Origin: Bacteroidota bacterium
GTDB taxonomy: Bacteria > Bacteroidota > Bacteroidia > Bacteroidales > P3
Direction of reading: 5' to 3'
Assembly (NCBI GenBank): GCA_017860275.1
Contig: JAFNAQ010000008.1
Span: 1 to 64,000 of the forward strand
DNA: 64,000 nucleotides
Under the pieces are notes generated by a model. It was not told the origin of the DNA and did not search any database. It saw nothing but the letters and a program-made list of their open reading frames with translations. Of this stretch, positions 1 through 9,452 are shown piece by piece. Each line of letters begins with the position of its first letter. Position 1 is the first letter of the stretch. The translations under genes and the position numbers were made by a program.

Positions 1-1
1 T

Positions 2-547
2 AGATTAAAAAACATAGTAGAAAAAATGCTTCAGGCTGCTAGATTAGAACAGGGTCAACTTGCAATAACACCTAGAGCTGTTGATATGAATCTAATGCTT
101 AGAAATATTGCACATAATACTAGTGTTATGGTAGCAAAAAGAAATGGAAACATTGAGTTAGATTTAAAAGCAAAAAATCATATTCTTGAAATAGACGAAG
201 TTCACTTTTCTAACGTTATATATACTTTAATTGATAATGCGACTAAATATACTAAAGATATTCCAAAAATAGTTTTAAGAACACATGATTCTATTTATGG
301 ATTTGAGTTGTCTATCGAAGACAATGGAATAGGAATATCAAATGATGACCAGAAAAGAATATTTGATAAATTTTATAGGGTTCACACTGGAGATATTCAT
401 AATGTAAAAGGTTTTGGTATGGGATTGAATTATGTGAAGGAAATAGTTGAACGTCATGAGGGGAAAGTTACAATTCAGAGTGAATTGAACAGAGGTTCAA
501 TTTTTACAATATTTTTGCCGTATAGTAGAATTATATTAGAAAAATAA
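2..547 (+). CDS. Sensor histidine kinase, C-terminal part (truncated by window edge)
   Basis: The reading frame is open from base 2, so the gene begins upstream and only the end of the dimerisation region and the HATPase_c domain are present; the first internal ATG at 26 is not the start. Visible ATPase boxes are the N box (DNATKYT), the G1 box (EDNGIGI), the F box (FDKFYRV) and the G2 box (GFGMGLNYVKEIV). It would autophosphorylate a histidine and pass phosphate to a response regulator, which is not in the window. The G2 spacing and wording resemble RprX-type kinases of Bacteroidales, but the sensory part needed to name it is missing. It ends 4 bp before the next gene. Confidence 0.93.
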   Translation, partial: RLKNIVEKMLQAARLEQGQLAITPRAVDMNLMLRNIAHNTSVMVAKRNGNIELDLKAKNHILEIDEVHFSNVIYTLIDNATKYTKDIPKIVLRTHDSIYGFELSIEDNGIGISNDDQKRIFDKFYRVHTGDIHNVKGFGMGLNYVKEIVERHEGKVTIQSELNRGSIFTIFLPYSRIILEK

Positions 548-551
548 AAAT

Positions 552-1376
552 ATGAAGATAGCAAATGGTTTAGTTCTAATTAAATTTAGAATAGTATTTA
601 GTTTATTGTTGATTTCTTTTTTTCAATTAACATTCAGTAATTTTTTGATTGCTCAAGAAAGAGTAGAAGAAATTGTTGGAGAGGATAAAATATTCTCTAC
701 CCCATTTTGTTCTGCAACATTTGGTTGGACATTCCCTAGTGGAGAAATGGGAAAGAGATATAGTTCTTTTATGGATCTTAATGCCAATCTGGGATGGAAG
801 ACAGATAAAAATTGGGTTTTTATGGGCGAATTTGGTTTTGCTTTTGGTAGCGATAATGTAAAAATAAAGGATCAAATCCTTAGAAACATCATGACAACTG
901 ACAATGACCCTTTCGTAATCTCAAAAGAAGGTTCAGACGCTGGAGTTGTAGCATATAATAGAAATTTGAGTTTTGTATTAAAAGCAGGAAAGATAATCCC
1001 TATTAGCAAAAAACACCCAAATTCAGGGATAATGTTATTGGCTGGAGGGGGATGGCTACAACATCAAATAATTTACCAATCTACTTTGGAAATTGCTGAA
1101 CAACTAGAAGGTGATTATGCTTATGGTTATGACAGACAAATGAGGGGGTTTATGCTTGCAGGTTTTATAGGATACATTCATATGAGCAAAAAGAATTTTA
1201 CCAATTTTTATCTAGGCTTAGAGTTTAATCAAGCATGGACAAAAATGACAAGAGAATACCAATTTGATATGAGAAGTGGAGATAATAATATTTATCAAGA
1301 TAGAATGTGGACAGTAAAGTTAGGCTGGATGTTCCCTTTTTATGGAAGAGATTCCGACAAGGTTTACTACTATTAA
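552..1376 (+). CDS. Outer-membrane beta-barrel protein, unknown function
   Basis: The 274-residue protein has an N-terminal hydrophobic stretch (about residues 11-33) ending FLIAQ, a plausible Sec signal peptide. The rest is rich in alternating aromatic and glycine strands (FGWTFPSG, FMGEFGFAFGS, MLLAGGGWLQ, FYLGLEFNQAW) and ends with the aromatic strand VKLGWMFPFYG. This is the pattern of a small outer-membrane barrel. It follows the histidine kinase by 4 bp and precedes waaA by 34 bp, so it probably shares their transcript and an envelope role. I do not recognise a named family; ligand and function are unknown. Confidence 0.75.
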   Translation: MKIANGLVLIKFRIVFSLLLISFFQLTFSNFLIAQERVEEIVGEDKIFSTPFCSATFGWTFPSGEMGKRYSSFMDLNANLGWKTDKNWVFMGEFGFAFGSDNVKIKDQILRNIMTTDNDPFVISKEGSDAGVVAYNRNLSFVLKAGKIIPISKKHPNSGIMLLAGGGWLQHQIIYQSTLEIAEQLEGDYAYGYDRQMRGFMLAGFIGYIHMSKKNFTNFYLGLEFNQAWTKMTREYQFDMRSGDNNIYQDRMWTVKLGWMFPFYGRDSDKVYYY

Positions 1377-1410
1377 TATATCTTTAATTTCCTTGATAAA
1401 ACCAATCTAA

Positions 1411-2652
1411 ATGAGATTTTTATATACTTTCTTCGTAGATATATATAACATATTAATATTTATAGTCTCTCCATTTAATAAAAAAGCAAATTTAATTGTT
1501 GAAGGGAGAAAAAGAACATTTGATTTACTAAAAGAGAATATTTTTTTTACTGATAAAGTAGCATGGTTTCATTGTTCTTCTCTCGGAGAATTTGAACAAG
1601 GTAGACCCTTGATAGAGGATTTTAAAAAGACATTTCCTGATTATAAAATATTACTTTCATTTTTTTCTCCTTCTGGATATGAATTCCGTAAAAATTATGA
1701 GGGAGCAGATGTAATTGTATATTTACCTACTGACAATAGAGGAAATGCCAAAAAGTTTGTCTCTTTGGCAAATCCGAAGTTTGTATTTTTTATAAAATAT
1801 GAATTCTGGTTCAATTATATTAATGAAATCCATAAGTATGGAGCTAAACTATTTCAGGTTTCATTAATTCTACGAAGTAATCAATATTTTTTCTCTTGGT
1901 ATGGTAAATGGTTTAGGAGGCAATTAAATAAATTTGATTATTTCTTTGTACAGAATAGCTTAACGAAGGAATTATTAAACTCAATATATGTTCAAAAGTG
2001 TATAATATCGGGAGACACACGTTTCGATAGAGTGGTGCAGATTTCTGCAGTATCCAAAGATTTTAATCTTATCAATGAATTTTGTGGAGAAGAAAAAATT
2101 ATTTTAGCAGGAAGTAGTTGGGAAAAGGATGAACAAATTTTAAAAGAGGCTTTTGAAATTACACAATCTAATTACAAAGTAATAATAGCTCCTCACGAAG
2201 TAAATCAATCTCATATAAATTTTATAATTGATTTGTTCCCAAGTGCAATTAAATATTCGGAGTTGGATCAAATCCCTTATTCTGAAATATCTAGCAATAG
2301 AGTATTAATTATAGATTGCATAGGTATATTGTCATCAATATACAAGTATTCAACAATTGCATATATAGGAGGAGGATTTGGGGCTGGAATACATAATATT
2401 TTAGAGGCTGCAACTTTTGGGAAGCCAATTTGTTTTGGAAATAAATATCATAAATTTCAAGAAGCAGTTGATTTGGTAAATTTGGGAGGGGCATTTGTGA
2501 TAAATAATATAGAAGAATTATCCTCAATGATGGATAATTTGTTGTTAAATGATGAATCTTATAAAAAAAGTTCTGATATTTGCCTTTCCTATGTAAACAA
2601 TAACATAGGAGCTTGTAAGAAAATCTTGGCAGAAATAAATTCATTCATTTAA
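1411..2652 (+). CDS. waaA: 3-deoxy-D-manno-octulosonic acid (Kdo) transferase
   Basis: At 413 residues this is a normal-length WaaA/KdtA glycosyltransferase (GT30). It attaches Kdo from CMP-Kdo to lipid IVA at the inner membrane, the first core step of lipopolysaccharide. The N-terminal hydrophobic segment (about 5-22) fits its membrane anchor. The catalytic-base motif SSLGEFEQG places the conserved Glu near residue 60, KYEFWFNY near 130 is a family signature, and the C-terminal domain carries GGGFGAGIHNILEAA, the nucleotide-sugar binding loop. Its TAA overlaps the ATG of the following tamL by one base (TAATG), indicating translational coupling of two outer-membrane biogenesis genes. Confidence 0.95.
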   Translation: MRFLYTFFVDIYNILIFIVSPFNKKANLIVEGRKRTFDLLKENIFFTDKVAWFHCSSLGEFEQGRPLIEDFKKTFPDYKILLSFFSPSGYEFRKNYEGADVIVYLPTDNRGNAKKFVSLANPKFVFFIKYEFWFNYINEIHKYGAKLFQVSLILRSNQYFFSWYGKWFRRQLNKFDYFFVQNSLTKELLNSIYVQKCIISGDTRFDRVVQISAVSKDFNLINEFCGEEKIILAGSSWEKDEQILKEAFEITQSNYKVIIAPHEVNQSHINFIIDLFPSAIKYSELDQIPYSEISSNRVLIIDCIGILSSIYKYSTIAYIGGGFGAGIHNILEAATFGKPICFGNKYHKFQEAVDLVNLGGAFVINNIEELSSMMDNLLLNDESYKKSSDICLSYVNNNIGACKKILAEINSFI

Positions 2653-5084
2653 TGAAAATAAAACATTATAGTTTTCTTATTATCCTTTCTGTTTTTACAA
2701 CATTTATTATATCTAGTTGTAGTCCATATAAGCATATTTCTAAGGATGGCTATCTATTATCTAAAAATAAAGTATACATAGATAATAATATTTTAGAAAA
2801 AGAAGATTTCGTAAATCTGATTAAACAAGATCCTAATGGTACATTCTTGTTTGTAAAATGGAGTATGTATTTTTATAGCCTTTCGGAAAAAGGGGAAGAT
2901 TCAACAGTCAATTTTTTCTCTAGAAATGTTTTTCGAGCTCTTGGGAATAAACCGGTAGAATTTGACCAAAACCTATCGTATATATCAACACAAGAAATGA
3001 ATCGTTACCTTCAAATCAAAGGATGTTTTGATGGCGTAGTTAAAGATAGTATTAAAAATACGACCAAATGGTATAACTCAAAAAAAATTAATCCTAGGAA
3101 AGTAGAAGTAATTTATTATGCGAACACAGGAGAAAGATATAAAATTGATTCTTTTTACATTTCTTATATTGATACCACAATAAAGCCTTCGATAGAAAAG
3201 ATAATGAAGAATTCTACGATAAAAAAGGGAATCTATTATGATGAAAATCTATTCTCATCTGAAAGAGAAAAGTTGGAAAGAAAATTAAGAGAGGAGGGTT
3301 ATTTTGATTTCACAAAGGAGAATATTATTTTTAAAATTGATACAAATAATAATAACCATACAGCAAAGGTAAATCTATTGATTAAATCTCCGAAACTTTC
3401 AAATAATGATTCGTTATTAAATAATAAACATAAGCTTTATAAGATTAGAAGAATATATGTCTACCCTGATTATCAGACACAATTATTAACAAATTCCAAT
3501 ATTGATCTTGATACAAATATATTCTTCCACCGTCAAAAAAAAGATTTTGGGCTAAACCAATACTTTTTTATTACCCCTATTCCTCAGAAAATAAATTCTA
3601 AACCCATATTGAGATGTATAATGTTTCAATATGATAGTCTTTTTTCTCCATTACAATCAGAAAGAACTTATAGTGCATTATCTCAGCTCAAGAATTTTAA
3701 ATTTATTGATATATCATATTCTCCAGTTGAACAGTCATTACTTAGAAGAAAATCTGACACTCTACAATTGGATTGTACAATAAAATTATCTCTATACGAT
3801 CCTCTGCTTTTATCTACCTCTTTGGAAGCTAATTTTTCTGCAGCGACAAATTCACTTACAGATAATAATAATTCTAATTTTGGAATACAATGGAATCTTA
3901 GTCTTCAACATAGAAATATGTTTAAGAATGCAGAAATTTTCTCCTCCAATGCAAAAGTAGCAATTGAAATTAGGAGTGATATTTTTAATATGAATGATAC
4001 GGTAGATTCTTGGTCATTAGTTAATGCATTTGAGACAGGAATAGATTTTGGATTAGAAATACCTAGATTCCTAATCCCATTTGGAACAAGTTTTTATTCA
4101 ATGCAGTTTCTTCCACATACATCAATAAAGAGTGGATACAATTTTCAGAAAAGACCATACTTTGAGCGTTCAATTTTTAATTTGAATTATGGGTATAGTT
4201 GGAATAACAGCAATAAACATAATCATGCCATTATTCCTGTTGAAATTAACTTGGTTAAGATGAAAATAACTAGCCAAGAATATGCAGATTTGATTAAAAC
4301 ATTTGATAAAAGAATGCAATATCAAACCTCTGATCATTTGGTGATGAATACTCGTTATAGTTATTTGTATAATGATCAAGAATTAAATAAAAAGAATGAT
4401 TTTCAGTACTTTAGAATAAATGCTGAAGTTGCTGGTAATTTTCTCTACCTAATGAGCAATATTACTAATTCAGAAAAGAATTTGAACAAGGAGTATACAA
4501 TATTTGGTATTCCTTATGCTCAGTATTTTAGAACTGATTTTGATTATAAGAAATATACATATTTTGACGATAAAAATCTTCTAGTAGTAAGAAGTTTCTT
4601 TGGTTTTGGAGTTCCATACTCTAATGCTAATTCTTTACCATATGAAAAGAGCTTTTTTGGGGGAGGAGCAAATAATTTAAGAGCATGGCAACTAAGAGAG
4701 TTAGGGCCAGGCTCTTCAAAAGTAGATAAATCGCAGTTAAGATATGATCGCTCAGGAGATATATCCTTTGGAGCAAATTTAGAATATCGCTTCCCAATTG
4801 CAGGAGTAATAGAAGGAGCTACATTTATGGATATTGGAAATGTTTGGACCATTAATTATCAGAAGGAAATGGATGGAGGGCAGTTTAAGTTTGATCGTTT
4901 TTATAAAGAAATTGCTGCAGGCATGGGTTTAGGAATAAGATTAAACATTCAGTTCCTTATCATAAGATTAGATTTTGCAATAAAATTGTGGAATCCTGCT
5001 AAGGAATTATCACAAAGGTGGGTACTACCTCATACCAAGCTTACTGACCTAAATGTTAATTTTGGCATAGGATACCCTTTTTAG
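2652..5084 (+). CDS. tamL: TamL-like Omp85 (BamA/TamA superfamily) outer-membrane lipoprotein
   Basis: The 810-residue product starts with a lipoprotein signal (IISSCS, lipidated Cys23). The sequence directly after it (YKHISKDGYLLSKNKVYID) is the typical N terminus of TamL, the lipidated TamA homologue of Bacteroidota. POTRA-type segments fill about residues 30-360 (for example ERTYSALSQLKNFKFIDISY), and the C-terminal half is an Omp85 barrel with the lid-type motif GGGANNLRAWQLRELGPGS and the terminal strands LNVNFGIGYPF. Omp85 proteins insert proteins, or with TamB support lipid transport to the outer membrane. Naming it TamL rather than another Omp85 is inference from the lipobox and N-terminal wording. 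No tamB is in the window. Confidence 0.88.
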   Translation: MKIKHYSFLIILSVFTTFIISSCSPYKHISKDGYLLSKNKVYIDNNILEKEDFVNLIKQDPNGTFLFVKWSMYFYSLSEKGEDSTVNFFSRNVFRALGNKPVEFDQNLSYISTQEMNRYLQIKGCFDGVVKDSIKNTTKWYNSKKINPRKVEVIYYANTGERYKIDSFYISYIDTTIKPSIEKIMKNSTIKKGIYYDENLFSSEREKLERKLREEGYFDFTKENIIFKIDTNNNNHTAKVNLLIKSPKLSNNDSLLNNKHKLYKIRRIYVYPDYQTQLLTNSNIDLDTNIFFHRQKKDFGLNQYFFITPIPQKINSKPILRCIMFQYDSLFSPLQSERTYSALSQLKNFKFIDISYSPVEQSLLRRKSDTLQLDCTIKLSLYDPLLLSTSLEANFSAATNSLTDNNNSNFGIQWNLSLQHRNMFKNAEIFSSNAKVAIEIRSDIFNMNDTVDSWSLVNAFETGIDFGLEIPRFLIPFGTSFYSMQFLPHTSIKSGYNFQKRPYFERSIFNLNYGYSWNNSNKHNHAIIPVEINLVKMKITSQEYADLIKTFDKRMQYQTSDHLVMNTRYSYLYNDQELNKKNDFQYFRINAEVAGNFLYLMSNITNSEKNLNKEYTIFGIPYAQYFRTDFDYKKYTYFDDKNLLVVRSFFGFGVPYSNANSLPYEKSFFGGGANNLRAWQLRELGPGSSKVDKSQLRYDRSGDISFGANLEYRFPIAGVIEGATFMDIGNVWTINYQKEMDGGQFKFDRFYKEIAAGMGLGIRLNIQFLIIRLDFAIKLWNPAKELSQRWVLPHTKLTDLNVNFGIGYPF

Positions 5085-5168
5085 AATTTAAAAGTTCAAA
5101 TACATACTTAAAAAACATTAAATTCCTTGATTATTATAGAATTATTTTTATAGTCTAGCGTTTATTTC

Positions 5169-5176
5169 TAACTTTG
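5169..5176 (+). promoter_or_regulatory. Bacteroidota -7 promoter box for the first M6 protease
   Basis: TAACTTTG matches the TAnnTTTG -7 consensus of the Bacteroidota housekeeping sigma factor, 26 bp before the ATG at 5203. There is no clear -33 TTTG. The tract just upstream of the ATG is A-rich with no Shine-Dalgarno sequence. Confidence 0.55.
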
Positions 5177-5202
5177 CGAGTTAGTACTTAAATAAAAAAA
5201 TA

Positions 5203-8200
5203 ATGAAGAAGTTTTTTATAATAACGATAATTCTATTCTATTCTGTTTGTGTCGGTAATGTATTTTCAGTTCCAGCCTATCCAAAACTAATTTCAGTAAA
5301 ACAATCCGACGATAAAATGGTGAATATTTTATTGAAAGGAGATGAGAAAGTTAATTGGGCAAAAACAACAGATAACTATACATTACTTAGGTCAGAAAAT
5401 GGAGATTATGTATATGCTATATCAGACAATAAAGAGGGAATTATTCCATCAAAAGTAGTTGCACATAATGAAAAAGAAAGAGACCAAGAAGAATTAAAAT
5501 TTATTGCAACTCTATCAAAAGATTTATTTTATTCCTCAGAGCAAATAAGTCTTATGAAACAGATATGGGAAATAAAAGGTGATTTCACAAAGAAGAAATC
5601 TAATAACAGTTTAAAAACAACTAGCGAGTATAGAATGATTGTAATTCTAATGCAGTTTCCCAATCTTCAATTAACATATTCTAGAGATTTCTTTGACAAT
5701 CTGTTCAATCAAGTAGGTTATAATCTAAATGGTAATGAAGGAAGTGTAAAGGACTATTTTAATGCATCAACCTTTGGACAGCTAGATGTAGTTTCTACAG
5801 TTGCAGGACCTTTTACTGCATCTAATAATTATGAAATGTACGGTCAAGCACAGAGTGGTTACTATGGAGCAAAAGTACTACTAACAGAGGCAGTTAATGC
5901 AGCTAATTCAACAGTAAACTTTGCTAACTATTGTAATAGTGGGAGCAATTATGTAGATTGTGTATATATGATATATGCAGGATATGCTCAAAGTGGAGGG
6001 ACATCTAACACTATTTGGCCTCATAGATCTGTAATATATCCAGAGATAAATTTGGATGGAGTTTATATTTATGACTATGCATGTTCTTCAGAAATGTCGG
6101 GAAGCACATGGAATCCAGAACCTCCAACAATAGGAACAATATGTCATGAGTTTTCTCACGTATTAGGGCTTGCGGATTTTTATGATACTGATTATCAAAA
6201 TCAAGGACAATCATTTGATTCAGGACCTTGGGATTTGATGGCAAGTGGAAATTATAATAATAATGGTAAGTGTCCTCCACTTTGGTCTTCATTTCAAAGA
6301 AATTTGTTGAATTTATGTCCAATCAATGAATTAGTGACAACAGGTGCAGATGGGAAAGGAAATAAGACGTTAACACCTTTATACATCGACAATAAGGCAT
6401 ACAAAATATCTTTCTCAACGAATGAATATTTTATTTTGGAAAACCGTCAACAAATAGGTTGGGATAGATTTCTTCCAGGTCATGGAATGCTTATATATCA
6501 TGTTGATAAAAATGTTACAGGATGGAATTATAATTGTGCAAATTGTGATCCTACTTGGATGGGTTTTGATATTGAAGAAGCAAATAATCTTAAAAATGAA
6601 TGGAACAGAGCTGGGCATACATTTCCTGGCACATCCAATAAATTAGTTTTTAACGATGCATCAACCCCAAGTAGTTTATCAAATTTGAATGTTGCATTAG
6701 GAAGACCAGTAGAAAGAATAAAGGAAAACCTTACAACCAAGAATATCACATTTGATTTTGGAGGAGTTAGTGCGACTTCACCTATTGCAACAACTAATTC
6801 AATTTTAATAATCAGTTCTGATACAATCTTAGTTAGTGCAACAATAACTCCTAATACAGATCCAATAGTTGAGAAGGGAATTATTTATTCAACAAATTCA
6901 AACCCTATATCATCAGACACAAAAATATTGGATATAAGTTCATCAAATACATACTCTCTTGCAATAACAGGACAGCAACCTTCTTCCACAATATATGTAA
7001 GAGCATATGTAAAGAGCCTATTAAATGCATATTATTATGGAGAGATTATCAGAGTAGATATTCCATGTCAAGCAGTAAGATCATTTCCATACACTTATAG
7101 CTTTGAGCAAAATGATATAAATTCAAATTGTTGGTCACAAGAAGCTGGCCAATACCTTTCAAATACTTGGAAATATGTTTCAACCTCTGGTTCAGGAGGA
7201 ATAACCTCAGCTCAAGACGGAAATGAATTTGCCTTACTAAGAACTGATTCAAACAATACATTAACAAGAAAATTAGTTTCTTGTCCATTAGATATTTCTG
7301 TACTTTCTCAACCTTACCTAAAATACTATTATTCTATTAAGCAAAGAGGTTCAAGTCAAGAACAGCTAAAGATATATTATAGAGTATCCAAAGGAGATAA
7401 TTGGCAATTGTTAAAAACAAATTCAAATCAGACAAATAATTGGCAGTTAGATTCAATATTGTTGCCAAACAAATCAAAGACTTATTATATTGCATTTGAA
7501 GCAGTAGCTAACTATGGTTATGGAGTATGCGTAGATAATATAACAATTAGTGAGGCAAATCTTGCAGCCTTTCCAGTTGTTTCAACACTCTCGGCAGAAA
7601 ATATCACAGACGTATCAGTAAAGATAAATGCCAATGTTCTATCACAAGGATACACAACATTAGTTTCTAAAGGAATATGTTGGAGCACAAATCCTATTCC
7701 TACGATATATGATTCTGTAAATTCAATACATGGCTCAATAGGTCAGTACTCTTTATATGCAAATAATCTTCAGCCAAATACAAAATATTATATTAGAGCA
7801 TTTGCATCAAATCAGGGGTTAGTATCATATGGATCTCAAATCGAGGTAATGACAAAATGTGCGAGAATAAGTGTTTTCCCATACCTACATAATTCTGAAA
7901 GTTCAGATTCTAACTGTGTTGAAAGAGGACAAGGATGGAATTTAGTTACTCAAGAAGGAAATATAAATCCATATTCAGGCTCAAACTTCTATGGTTTTAA
8001 ATCTTCTCAACAAGGATTTAGTTCAAAACTAATACTCCCATTAATAAATCTAAACTATCAGTCATTCCCAAAACTTAAATTTTGGTATAATAATCCAATT
8101 TCAACCAGTATTGATACCTTAAAGGTTTATTATAGAATAGGTAGTGATGGGGCATGGAACTTATTAAAAACAATATCTACTCAAGCAAGTAGTTGGACAA

Positions 8201-9447
8201 ATGATTCTATAGACCTAATAAACCCTCAAGATAATTATTATATAGCCTTTGAGGGAATATCAAGTAATGGTTTGGGAATATATGTAGACGATATATCTTA
8301 CGATGCAGTTCTTCAATTACCATTAGTTAATACAACACAGACAAGTTTAGCAACATACAATAGTATCCAAACAGGAGGTAATGTTACTTATTCAGGTCTA
8401 AGCACAATAACAGAAAGGGGTGTTTGTTACTCTAAAAGTGGGAATTCACCAACAATCTCAGATTTAAAAGTTGTAGTTCCAGGAACTTTAGGAATTTTCC
8501 CTGCAACAATTCCTAATCTATCCCCAGAAAGTACTTATAAAGTAAGAGCTTATGCAAAGAATAGTTTTGGGGTTAATTATGGGGAGCAATACTCAATCAA
8601 TACTCCTCCAACACCAATATTTGGAAACACTATATCAGGAAACCAAGAGCTATGTTATAATTCCGTTACACAAGTAATTTTAGGATCAACGCCAACTGGA
8701 GGAGATGGTAATTTTACATATACTTGGCTTCAAAGTTTCGATAGCATAAATTGGCTCTTAGCAGAGGATACAGATTTTAGAATAAAACAATCCTATCTAT
8801 CATATAGAGCAAAAGTTACCTCATATTTTAAAAGAGTAGTATCATCTCGTTTAGTAAGCGACACAAGTAATACTGTTTCAATAATTGTATATCCTACTAC
8901 AAGAGGAGGAAATGTATTTAGACCACAGGACACAACACTTTTAGCACAAGGAGTAAGAATGGAACTTAGGGCAAGTCAAGGAAAAGTAATTAATTGGGAA
9001 AGGAAGAAACTAAACTTTGATTGGCAGGAGTTAAGTAATACAAGCGATAGTATTTGGTTAACTGATTTTCCTCAAAGCTCAGGATTATACTATTATCGAG
9101 CAAAGGTTAAGAGTGGAGTATGTGCTCTAGAAACTTCAGGCGAGGACTGGATATATGTAAAAAATGGAGTAGGATTAGAGCCGATAAATATCGATAACGA
9201 AACCATTATCATAAGTCCTAATCCTTCGAATGGAGCATTCAATATTAGCTACAATAGAGAAAATGATTTTGTAGGGAGTTTAATAATATACGATGTTAAT
9301 GGAAAAGAAATAAAGACGATAGATAATTTAGTACTTAGAAACTCAGACAATAGAATAAATGTAAACCCAATTGAAAAAGGAACGTATCTATTAGTATTCA
9401 AATCAAATAAAGATATATTTTCGAGAATAATAATTATAAATAAATAG
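5203..9447 (+). CDS. M6-family metalloprotease with T9SS type A sorting domain (first of a tandem pair)
   Basis: A secreted zinc protease of 1414 residues. Signal peptide about 1-23, then a propeptide-like region with GDEKVNWAKTTDNYTLL. The catalytic domain carries the zinc motif HEFSHVLGLADFYDTD (His315, Glu316, His319). The remainder is modular. There are three Fn3-like units of the form 'GI/VCWS..P...TKYYIRAFA..YG' (about 530-620, 790-880, 1045-1130). They alternate with two MAM-like jelly-roll domains beginning FPY and ending in a 'VDNI/VDDI' strand (about 625-785 and 890-1040). A CTD (NPSNG, GTYLLVFKS, last residues IIINK) sends it through T9SS to the cell surface. Substrate is unknown. 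It is followed 5 bp later by a paralogue. Confidence 0.93.
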   Translation: MKKFFIITIILFYSVCVGNVFSVPAYPKLISVKQSDDKMVNILLKGDEKVNWAKTTDNYTLLRSENGDYVYAISDNKEGIIPSKVVAHNEKERDQEELKFIATLSKDLFYSSEQISLMKQIWEIKGDFTKKKSNNSLKTTSEYRMIVILMQFPNLQLTYSRDFFDNLFNQVGYNLNGNEGSVKDYFNASTFGQLDVVSTVAGPFTASNNYEMYGQAQSGYYGAKVLLTEAVNAANSTVNFANYCNSGSNYVDCVYMIYAGYAQSGGTSNTIWPHRSVIYPEINLDGVYIYDYACSSEMSGSTWNPEPPTIGTICHEFSHVLGLADFYDTDYQNQGQSFDSGPWDLMASGNYNNNGKCPPLWSSFQRNLLNLCPINELVTTGADGKGNKTLTPLYIDNKAYKISFSTNEYFILENRQQIGWDRFLPGHGMLIYHVDKNVTGWNYNCANCDPTWMGFDIEEANNLKNEWNRAGHTFPGTSNKLVFNDASTPSSLSNLNVALGRPVERIKENLTTKNITFDFGGVSATSPIATTNSILIISSDTILVSATITPNTDPIVEKGIIYSTNSNPISSDTKILDISSSNTYSLAITGQQPSSTIYVRAYVKSLLNAYYYGEIIRVDIPCQAVRSFPYTYSFEQNDINSNCWSQEAGQYLSNTWKYVSTSGSGGITSAQDGNEFALLRTDSNNTLTRKLVSCPLDISVLSQPYLKYYYSIKQRGSSQEQLKIYYRVSKGDNWQLLKTNSNQTNNWQLDSILLPNKSKTYYIAFEAVANYGYGVCVDNITISEANLAAFPVVSTLSAENITDVSVKINANVLSQGYTTLVSKGICWSTNPIPTIYDSVNSIHGSIGQYSLYANNLQPNTKYYIRAFASNQGLVSYGSQIEVMTKCARISVFPYLHNSESSDSNCVERGQGWNLVTQEGNINPYSGSNFYGFKSSQQGFSSKLILPLINLNYQSFPKLKFWYNNPISTSIDTLKVYYRIGSDGAWNLLKTISTQASSWTNDSIDLINPQDNYYIAFEGISSNGLGIYVDDISYDAVLQLPLVNTTQTSLATYNSIQTGGNVTYSGLSTITERGVCYSKSGNSPTISDLKVVVPGTLGIFPATIPNLSPESTYKVRAYAKNSFGVNYGEQYSINTPPTPIFGNTISGNQELCYNSVTQVILGSTPTGGDGNFTYTWLQSFDSINWLLAEDTDFRIKQSYLSYRAKVTSYFKRVVSSRLVSDTSNTVSIIVYPTTRGGNVFRPQDTTLLAQGVRMELRASQGKVINWERKKLNFDWQELSNTSDSIWLTDFPQSSGLYYYRAKVKSGVCALETSGEDWIYVKNGVGLEPINIDNETIIISPNPSNGAFNISYNRENDFVGSLIIYDVNGKEIKTIDNLVLRNSDNRINVNPIEKGTYLLVFKSNKDIFSRIIIINK

Positions 9448-9452
9448 TGACT